Positions 7,625 through 12,620 of a stretch of 12,620 nucleotides of DNA are shown here, piece after piece (the stretch's first letter is position 1; every line of letters begins with the position of its first letter). The notes below the pieces were generated by a model that saw only the letters and a list, made by a program, of their open reading frames with translations, was not told the origin of the DNA and did not search any database. The stretch lies in assembly GCA_030544185.1 (NCBI GenBank), contig JAUNRO010000056.1, positions 1-12,620 of the forward strand. The letters are read 5' to 3'. The stretch is from Propionibacteriaceae bacterium. GTDB lineage: Bacteria > Actinomycetota > Actinomycetes > Propionibacteriales > Propionibacteriaceae. The translations under genes and the position numbers were made by a program.

Positions 7625-8943
7625 GCCGTCCCAAGCCGATCTCCGGCTATCCGGAGTTCCTGCCGGCCGGCAGGATCATCGAGCAGCGCGCGCTGGACAT
7701 CCTGCGGTCGTCGTTCGAACTGCACGGCTTCGGCTCGATCGAGACCCGCGTGGTGGAGCCGCTGGCGGTGCTGGCCCGCAAGGGGGAGATCGACAAGGAG
7801 ATCTTCACCGTGCGCCGCCTGCACGCCGAGGGCGATGCGGCGGACGAGATGGGCCTGCACTATGACCTGACGGTGCCGACCGCGCGCTATGTGCTGGAGC
7901 ACGCGGGGCATCTTGCGTTCCCCTTCCGGCGCTATCAGATCCAGAAGGTCTGGCGCGGCGAGCGCCCCCAGGAGGGGCGCTATCGCGAGTTCTGCCAGGC
8001 CGATATCGACATCATCGGCGCTGAGAACCTCGCCGCCCACCACGACGTGGAGATCCCGCTGGTCGCCCTGGAGGCCTTCGAGCGCCTGCACACCGAGCTC
8101 GGGATTCCCCCGGTGCTCATGCATGTGAACAACCGCAAGCTGTCGCAGGGCTTCTATGAGGGCCTGGAGATCGAGGACACGGCGGCGGTGCTGCAGCGGG
8201 TCGACAAGTTCGACAAGATCGGTCCCGATGCGGTGGTGGAGCTGCTCGTCAACGAGCTCGGCCTGTCCGATGCGGTGGCGCGCCGGTGCGTGGCCCTGGC
8301 CGACATCCAGGCCGCGGACGCCTCGTTCGTCGACCGGGTGCGAGCCCTGGGCGTACGCTCCGAGCTCCTCGACGCCGGACTCGACGAGCTGGCGACCCTG
8401 GTGACCACGGCGGCGGCCGCCGTGCCGGGGCGGATCGTGGCGGATCTGAAGATCGCGCGCGGGCTGGACTACTACACGGGGACGGTCTATGAGACCGAAC
8501 TCGTGGGCCACGAGAAGATGGGATCGGTCGCCTCCGGTGGGCGCTATGACTCGCTCGCTTCGGACGGCAGGACGACCTATCCGGGCGTCGGCTATTCGTT
8601 CGGGGTGACCCGGATCCTGGTGCCGCTGGTCACCAAGGGCAAGCTCACGGTGAGCCGTTCGGTGCCCACCTGCGTGCTCGTCGCGGTCGATGCGGAGGAG
8701 ACCCGCGCCGCGGCGATCGAGACGGCTCAGCAGCTGCGGGCGCGCGGGATCGCGGCCGAGGTCGCGCCGAAGGCGGACCGGTTCGGCAAGCAGATCAAAT
8801 ATGCCGATCGCCGCGGCATTCCGTTCGTCTGGTTCTCCTCCGGTGAGGTGAAGGACATCCGCAGCGGCGATCAGCTGGCCGCTGATCCGGCCACCTGGCT
8901 GCCGCCCACCGAGGACCTGCAGCCGGTCGTGGGGCCGGCGTGA
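7621..8943 (+). CDS. hisS: Histidyl-tRNA synthetase
   Basis: A 440-residue class II aminoacyl-tRNA synthetase charging tRNA-His. Motif 2 is in RYQIQKVWRGERPQEGRYREF (104-124), followed by QADIDIIG. The HisRS-specific loop RGLDYYTGTVYE is at 280-291, GSVASGGRYD at 301-310, and motif 3 in PGVGYSFGVTRIL (321-333). The C-terminal anticodon-binding domain (about 348-425) has VLVAVDAEETR and APKADRFGKQIKYADRRGIP. The N-terminus is KPISGYPEFLP rather than the more common RGTxD-type opening, a form I associate with Propionibacteriales and relatives. Start GTG 7621 overlaps the preceding stop (GTGA), with AGGAG at 7608-7612 at good spacing. The YcxB-like gene overlaps its end in the same way. Confidence 0.96.
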   Translation: MSRPKPISGYPEFLPAGRIIEQRALDILRSSFELHGFGSIETRVVEPLAVLARKGEIDKEIFTVRRLHAEGDAADEMGLHYDLTVPTARYVLEHAGHLAFPFRRYQIQKVWRGERPQEGRYREFCQADIDIIGAENLAAHHDVEIPLVALEAFERLHTELGIPPVLMHVNNRKLSQGFYEGLEIEDTAAVLQRVDKFDKIGPDAVVELLVNELGLSDAVARRCVALADIQAADASFVDRVRALGVRSELLDAGLDELATLVTTAAAAVPGRIVADLKIARGLDYYTGTVYETELVGHEKMGSVASGGRYDSLASDGRTTYPGVGYSFGVTRILVPLVTKGKLTVSRSVPTCVLVAVDAEETRAAAIETAQQLRARGIAAEVAPKADRFGKQIKYADRRGIPFVWFSSGEVKDIRSGDQLAADPATWLPPTEDLQPVVGPA

Positions 8944-9500
8944 TCACCGAGGACGGCCAGCTGCGCTATCAGGTGCACCTGCCCGGCGGGCGGGGCTGGC
9001 TGCATCGCCTGCGGCACGTGGTCAATCCGGTCGTCGGGATCTCGTGCGGGCTTGCGTTCGGCGCCGCGCTGTTCGTGATCGCTGTCCAGGCCCTCTTCGG
9101 CGTACGCCCGAGTGTGCTCGCGATCGTGCTCGGACTGGTGGCGGTCCTCGGCTATGGACTGGAGCTGCAGCGGGCCCGGATGGCGGCGTTCGGGCGGCCG
9201 GACTATCGGATCGTCATCGATGACCGCGGCGTCGCCGTCGATCGCGAACTCCTCGGCTGGCAGCGCTTCACCCGCTGGCTCGAGGACGACCAGGACTTCG
9301 TCCTCGTGTGCGGTGGCGTCCGCGGCCGGATGATCGTGGTGCTGCCCAAGCAGGACATCGCCGCCGACGAGCAGGACCTGCTGCGCGAGGTCTTCCACGC
9401 CCAGATCGATCCGGACGACGAGCCGATCGAGGAGGCGTTCGTGGAGATGAACTGGGACGAGCAGCCCGCGCGACCCCAGCGCCCGCGGTCGGCCCGGTGA
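8940..9500 (+). CDS. YcxB-like small membrane protein
   Basis: A 186-residue protein starting with GTG in a 4-nt overlap with the hisS stop (GTGA). Two adjacent hydrophobic helices, about residues 30-50 and 54-73, form a hairpin followed by a Arg-containing loop (ELQRARMAAFGRPDY). The soluble part has RIVIDDRGVAVDRELLGWQRF, then FVLVCGGVRGRMIVVLPKQDI (94-133 or so), and an acidic helix. The order of two helices, a strand stating the residue 'GVAV', a W at the 'interface' position and an 'I(I/V)VLPK' strand resembles the C-terminal domain of YcxB-like proteins, whose function is unknown to me. The acidic and then Arg/Pro-rich C-terminus (150-186) is probably disordered. Co-translation with hisS is likely, but a functional link is not shown. 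Confidence 0.72.
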   Translation: MITEDGQLRYQVHLPGGRGWLHRLRHVVNPVVGISCGLAFGAALFVIAVQALFGVRPSVLAIVLGLVAVLGYGLELQRARMAAFGRPDYRIVIDDRGVAVDRELLGWQRFTRWLEDDQDFVLVCGGVRGRMIVVLPKQDIAADEQDLLREVFHAQIDPDDEPIEEAFVEMNWDEQPARPQRPRSAR

Positions 9501-9513
9501 CGAAAGGGTGGCG

Positions 9514-9744
9514 GTGAGGAACACCTATGACGCGGCCGCGGATGCCTTTTATCTGCGCCTCGATCCGCGGGAGCCGGCTCGGGGAGAGGTCAGGCACATG
9601 ATCAGCGCGCTGGTCGCTCCGGTCTCGGGTGCGTTGATCAACCTGGACTTCGACGGCGAGGGACGCCTGATCGGCATCGAATGTCTGGCCGCGAGCACGG
9701 TCATTCCCGCGGCCGTTCTCGCCGACGCCGAACGGATCGGCTAG
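9514..9744 (+). CDS. Small DUF2283 family protein
   Basis: A 76-residue protein beginning VRNTYDAAADAFYLRLDP. The pattern TYD..ADAxYxRL, then a strand ending in NLDFDGEGRLIGIECLAAS, is the DUF2283 signature (typically D.DG.LVGIEIL.AS), and the length is normal for the family, whose function is unknown. Two in-frame GTG codons are possible, 9508 (78 aa) and 9514 (76 aa). AAAGG at 9503-9507 abuts the first but lies 6 nt before the second, so 9514 is chosen. The gene begins 13 nt after the YcxB-like stop and is likely co-transcribed with it. Confidence 0.75.
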   Translation: MRNTYDAAADAFYLRLDPREPARGEVRHMISALVAPVSGALINLDFDGEGRLIGIECLAASTVIPAAVLADAERIG

Positions 9745-9754
9745 GTTTCGTTCG

Positions 9755-9777
9755 GGCCCGCACCGTCTATGCGGGCC
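9755..9777 (+). terminator. Hairpin between the DUF2283 gene and aspS
   Basis: GGCCCGCA (9755-9762) and TGCGGGCC (9770-9777) are perfect 8-bp inverted arms around a 7-nt loop, 11 nt after the DUF2283 stop and 31 nt before the aspS start. No T-run follows, so it is either a weak terminator, an mRNA 3' end stabiliser or a structure in the aspS leader. It lies inside the alternative longer aspS reading frame from ATG 9769, which argues against that start. Confidence 0.5.
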
Positions 9778-9807
9778 GCACACAAGGGAACAGAAGGGAC
9801 ATCGCCT

Positions 9808-11652
9808 GTGATCCGCACGCATGACGCCGGCACACTGCGCACCGAAGACATCGGCCAGAGCGTCACCCTCGCCGGGTGGGTGGCCAAACGACGGGACCAC
9901 GGGGGGGTGGCCTTCCTGGACGTCCGGGATTCCTCGGGGGTGTGCCAGGTGGTGGTCCGCGACGAATATCTCGAGTCGGCCGGCATTCACGACCTGCGCA
10001 ACGAGTTCTGCGTGAAGGTGACCGGTGTCGTCGAGGCGCGCGATGAGGAGAACATCAACCCGAACCTGCCGACGGGCGAGGTCGAGATCGTCATCCGCGA
10101 GCTCGAGGTGCTCAACCCGTCCGCGCCGCTGCCGTTCCAGATCGATGAGCGGATCAACGTGGGCGAGGAGGCGCGGCTGAAGTATCGCTATCTCGACCTG
10201 CGGCGCCAGGCGTCCGGCGATGTGATCCGGTTGCGGTCGAAGGTCAACGCCGCCGCACGCCGGGTGTTGGGGGAGCGGGACTTCGTCGAGATCGAGACCC
10301 CGACCCTGACCCGCTCGACCCCCGAGGGGGCCCGTGACTTCCTGGTGCCCGCGCGCCTGTCGCCCGGCAACTGGTATGCGCTGCCCCAGTCCCCGCAGCT
10401 GTTCAAGCAGCTGCTGATGGTGGGCGGGATGGAGCGTTATTATCAGATCGCTCGCTGCTATCGCGACGAGGACTTCCGCGCCGACCGCCAGCCCGAGTTC
10501 ACCCAGCTCGACATCGAGATGAGCTTCGTCGACCAAGACGATGTGATCGAGCTCGGTGAGGCCGTCGTGAGCGAGATCTGGAAGCTCAAGGGCGTGGAGC
10601 TGCAGACCCCGTTCCCCCGGATCAGCTATCACGAGGCCATGGACAGCTATGGCTCGGACAAGCCCGACCTGCGCTTCGACAACAAGCTGGTCGAGGTGAC
10701 GGCGTTCTTCGCCGAGACACCGTTCCGGGTGTTCCAGAACGACTATGTCGGAGCGGTCGTCATGCCCGGCGGCGCGTCCCAGCCGCGGCGGACCTTCGAC
10801 GCCTGGCAGGAGTGGGCGCGCCAGCGCGGGGCCAAGGGCCTGGCCTATGTCACGGTCGACGAGACCGGCGAGCTGGGTGGCCCGGTGGCCAAGAACATCT
10901 CCGAGGCCGAGCGGGCGGGGCTCGCGGCCGAGGTCGGGGCCAAGCCGGGTGACTGCATCTTCTTCGCCGCGGGCAAGCGCAAGCCGTCCCAGGAGCTGCT
11001 GGGTGCTGCGCGGGTCGAGATCGCGCGGCGCGTCGGGATGATCGACGAGTCCGCGTGGTCGTTCCTGTGGGTGGTGGATGCGCCGCTGTTCGAGCCGACC
11101 TCCGACGCGGTCGCGGCCGGTGATGTCGCGGTCGGCGGCGGCGCCTGGACGGCGGTGCATCACGCGTTCACCTCGCCGAAGCCGGAGTCGTTGGACACCT
11201 TCGACACCGATCCAGGCAGCGCGCTCGCCTATGCCTATGACATGGTCTGCAACGGCAACGAGATCGGCGGCGGCTCGATCCGTATCCATCGCCGCGATGT
11301 CCAGGAGCGGGTGTTCACGGTGATGGGGATCTCGGCGGCCGAGGCCCAGGAGAAGTTCGGCTTCCTGCTGGATGCGTTCTCCTTCGGCGCCCCGCCCCAC
11401 GGTGGCATCGCGTTCGGTTGGGACCGCATCGTGGCCCTGCTCGCCGGTGCCGAGTCGATCCGCGACACGATCGCGTTCCCGAAGTCCGGTGGTGGCTTCG
11501 ATCCACTCACCCAGGCGCCCGCGCCGATCACCGCGCAGCAGCGCAAGGAGGCCGGGGTGGACTTCAAGGAGAAGAAGGAGCCGGAGGCCAAGCAGGGCCA
11601 GAAGGCTCGGCCGGAGGCCAAGGAGGGCCAGCCGGAAGCGAAGCAGGGTTGA
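9808..11652 (+). CDS. aspS: Aspartyl-tRNA synthetase
   Basis: A 614-residue class IIb synthetase. The N-terminal OB-fold anticodon domain begins [21 protein letters not shown] (21-41). The catalytic domain has KYRYLDLRR (125-133), motif 1 near 155-171 ([20 protein letters not shown]), [16 protein letters not shown] (192-207) and motif 2 [20 protein letters not shown] (216-235). A bacterial GAD insert lies in the middle, and motif 3 is within [15 protein letters not shown] near the C-terminus. GTG 9808 is chosen because AAGGGA (9794-9799) lies 8 nt upstream and family members begin at (M)[10 protein letters not shown]; an in-frame ATG at 9769 would add 13 unrelated residues. H31 in RRDHGGV is the residue reported in non-discriminating bacterial AspRS, so it may also charge tRNA-Asn. 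The C-terminus has a charged tail with three PEAK(Q/E)G units. All 13 Tyr codons are TAT. Confidence 0.96.
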   Translation: MIRTHDAGTLRTEDIGQSVTLAGWVAKRRDHGGVAFLDVRDSSGVCQVVVRDEYLESAGIHDLRNEFCVKVTGVVEARDEENINPNLPTGEVEIVIRELEVLNPSAPLPFQIDERINVGEEARLKYRYLDLRRQASGDVIRLRSKVNAAARRVLGERDFVEIETPTLTRSTPEGARDFLVPARLSPGNWYALPQSPQLFKQLLMVGGMERYYQIARCYRDEDFRADRQPEFTQLDIEMSFVDQDDVIELGEAVVSEIWKLKGVELQTPFPRISYHEAMDSYGSDKPDLRFDNKLVEVTAFFAETPFRVFQNDYVGAVVMPGGASQPRRTFDAWQEWARQRGAKGLAYVTVDETGELGGPVAKNISEAERAGLAAEVGAKPGDCIFFAAGKRKPSQELLGAARVEIARRVGMIDESAWSFLWVVDAPLFEPTSDAVAAGDVAVGGGAWTAVHHAFTSPKPESLDTFDTDPGSALAYAYDMVCNGNEIGGGSIRIHRRDVQERVFTVMGISAAEAQEKFGFLLDAFSFGAPPHGGIAFGWDRIVALLAGAESIRDTIAFPKSGGGFDPLTQAPAPITAQQRKEAGVDFKEKKEPEAKQGQKARPEAKEGQPEAKQG

Positions 11653-12620
11653 GTTCGCGCAGGAACCCCGGCCGGTGGCCTCGTCTCACCATGTGACAAG
11701 GGGAAACGCACAGTTGGGCGGCACTGGCCGGGGTTTCTGCACGTCCGCGGCGACCTCGGCCGGTCGACGGGCTCGGGAGCGGACTGGTCCGCGGGTCCGG
11801 TCCGCGAACACCCCGGCTCCGGCGCTCCCCTGGTTCGCGCCACCGGTGGACGCGTCGATGCTCATCGTGACCAGCGACTACCACGCGCTGCGGGCCGCGA
11901 CCTATGCCCGGGAGCTCGGCCTGCCGGCCCACGCGGTCGGCGCCCGAACCGCGCGCTACTTCTGGCCCAGCGCCATCCTGCGGGAGTTCGTCGCGGTGCT
12001 GAACCGCCACCGAGTGCGCCACCTCGTGGTGCTCGCGCTGGTGGCCCTCCCGGCGCCGCTGCTGCTGACGCTCTTCGCCCTGCTCTGACCTGCGTGCGGG
12101 CACGTCGGCTGAGGTGGTGCGGTTCGGCCCGATCGCCCGCTGCGCGAGGAGCGCGCGGGTGAACTGCAGGTTCTCCAGGGTTGTGTGGGAGCGGTCCTCG
12201 ACGATCACGTCGGCCTCCGGGACACCGCGGGCGATGGCGTAGTCGGCCATCGTGCGGGCTTCGGGCATGTGTTCGTCCGGACCCTGGCCGCCGGACATGA
12301 CGAGCAGCCCGGGCCGGCCCGCGGCGCGCTGGTGGCGATAGTGCTCGATGCCGGCGTCCACCCGGCCGGCGAGCAGGGGGCCTACGGTCCGTCCGTCCTT
12401 GAGCCCGGAGCCGAGCACGATCACGTGGGAGGCCGGGACGCGGCGGGCGATCCGCGCATAGGCCCAGGCATAGCCGACGAAGCAGGTGAACTCGAACCCG
12501 AGATAGGCGAGTGCCAGGACCGCCGCCAGCGCTACCGGCGTGAGTGGCGTGTTCGGGTTGAGGAGGACAATGAGGCTGGCTGCCATGACCGCTGCGATGC
12601 CGAGACCGGCGGCGTGGTCG
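11564..12620 (-). CDS. YdcF family (DUF218) membrane protein, partial and with its C-terminus replaced
   Basis: The frame is open from the right edge (first codon at 12619) to a TGA at 11564-11566. Only 12619-12125 looks like a real gene: 165 residues with two hydrophobic helices ([16 protein letters not shown] and [22 protein letters not shown]), then the DUF218 core [37 protein letters not shown] and [18 protein letters not shown]. The start is probably outside the window, since helix-like sequence continues upstream of ATG 12586. After RAIGP at 12125 the family likeness stops at once. The remaining 186 codons are the antisense of the inverted C-terminal segment, the intergenic region and the last 89 bp of aspS, giving Arg/Pro-rich sequence. 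YdcF proteins are poorly characterised; some take part in envelope biology (SanA/ElyC relatives). The product as it stands is unlikely to fold. Confidence 0.75.
   Translation of the reverse strand, partial: DHAAGLGIAAVMAASLIVLLNPNTPLTPVALAAVLALAYLGFEFTCFVGYAWAYARIARRVPASHVIVLGSGLKDGRTVGPLLAGRVDAGIEHYRHQRAAGRPGLLVMSGGQGPDEHMPEARTMADYAIARGVPEADVIVEDRSHTTLENLQFTRALLAQRAIGPNRTTSADVPARRSEQGEERQQQRRREGHQREHHEVAHSVAVQHRDELPQDGAGPEVARGSGADRVGRQAELPGIGRGPQRVVVAGHDEHRRVHRWREPGERRSRGVRGPDPRTSPLPSPSTGRGRRGRAETPASAAQLCVSPCHMVRRGHRPGFLRELNPASLPAGPPWPPAEPSGPAWPPAPSSP
11659..11740 (+). repeat. Long stem-loop after aspS (terminator, structured RNA or intergenic repeat)
   Basis: Bases 11659-11679 pair with 11720-11740: 19 consecutive pairs including two G-U pairs (63/36 and 74/25 in the last two digits), then one G-G mismatch and one more pair. 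The roughly 40-nt loop holds a second small inverted repeat, TCAC-CAT-GTGA (11686-11696). Both wobble pairs are G-U only in a plus-strand transcript and would be C-A mismatches on the other strand, which suggests the structure acts in aspS mRNA. It starts 7 nt after the aspS stop. There is no T-run, no flanking target duplication and no ORF. It does not match an RNA family I can name. Confidence 0.55.
11779..11806. repeat. Cluster of short inverted and direct repeats near the left ydcF breakpoint
   Basis: GCGGAC-TG-GTCCGC (11779-11792) is a perfect 6-bp inverted repeat with a 2-nt spacer. GGTCCGCG occurs as a direct repeat at 11786-11793 and 11799-11806, 13 bp apart. In the inferred original arrangement this lies in the intergenic space between converging aspS and ydcF, so it may be the ydcF terminator. 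The rest of 11653-11845 shows no supportable gene. Confidence 0.4.
11846..12088 (+). pseudogene. Inverted C-terminal fragment of the ydcF-family gene
   Basis: The plus-strand frame from 11846 to the TGA at 12086-12088 encodes 80 residues that are the C-terminal part of a DUF218/YdcF protein. It starts (VDA)[15 protein letters not shown], the conserved VTSxYHxxRA strand-helix of the family, continues with [23 protein letters not shown], and ends in a hydrophobic helix of about 20 residues before the stop. There is no N-terminal half on this strand: upstream the frame is Arg/Pro-rich with no family likeness. The missing half lies just to the right on the opposite strand. ATG 11858 with a weak GGTGGA upstream could be called as a 76-residue ORF, but it would lack most of the fold. 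This is a displaced gene end, not an independent gene. Confidence 0.8.

Noticed and set aside
9745..9807. A T-box or other amino-acid riboswitch before aspS (and before hisS)
   Set aside because: The aspS leader is too short and lacks T-box elements, and hisS overlaps the preceding gene, leaving no leader at all.
9268..11400. A 710-codon minus-strand open frame opposite aspS
   Set aside because: It is an antisense shadow of aspS and the 3' parts of its neighbours, with the same skewed composition and no motif.
11653..11845. A mobile element or transposon remnant at the aspS-ydcF junction
   Set aside because: The long inverted arms could suggest terminal repeats, but I see no transposase sequence, no target-site duplication around 11659-11740 and no known insertion-sequence end.
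11836..12121. Site-specific recombinase inversion sites of the invertase type flanking the ydcF segment
   Set aside because: The only near-repeats are a 9-mer with one mismatch and a 3-bp match; both are too short to call recombination sites, and the 9-mer would not restore the reading frame.

Overview
The window is high-GC DNA, densely packed with genes, from an actinobacterium. Evidence for this is the linked secD-secF-apt-rel order, many GTG starts with 1-4 nt gene overlaps, -10 boxes of the TAGACT kind without a clear -35, and a histidyl-tRNA synthetase whose N-terminus I associate with Propionibacteriales-like lineages. The genus cannot be told from the sequence. Most of the window is conserved core genome. 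I see no tRNA, rRNA, CRISPR array or recognisable mobile element.

Left block (1-5517, all +): the 3' end of secD, secF and apt follow each other with almost no spacing. A two-TM potassium channel with a cytoplasmic NAD-binding (RCK/TrkA) domain starts one base after apt. After a 129 bp gap with a promoter and a near-perfect Shine-Dalgarno comes rel, the bifunctional (p)ppGpp synthetase/hydrolase. The block joins protein export, purine salvage, ion homeostasis and the stringent response.

Middle block (5544-9744): a DUF349 protein on the minus strand converges on rel. It is divergent from a + strand run of a metallo-beta-lactamase-fold hydrolase, hisS and a YcxB-like membrane protein, joined by 4-nt overlaps, followed closely by a small DUF2283 protein. 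The hydrolase promoter lies 8 nt before its GTG start, so its message is probably leaderless.

Right block (9745-12620): aspS, followed 7 nt later by a long stem-loop, then a disrupted ydcF-family (DUF218) gene. The N-terminal part of ydcF lies on the minus strand and runs off the right edge. The missing C-terminal 80 codons lie next to it but on the plus strand. Inverting about 279 bp (roughly 11846-12124) rebuilds one continuous in-frame protein on the minus strand. This precise small inversion, or assembly error, is the most unusual feature of the window.

Two sequence-wide signals also stand out: the octamer GCGTACGC occurs six times, and tyrosine is mostly encoded by TAT (68 TAT to 20 TAC by hand count) although other codons strongly prefer C or G in the third position.
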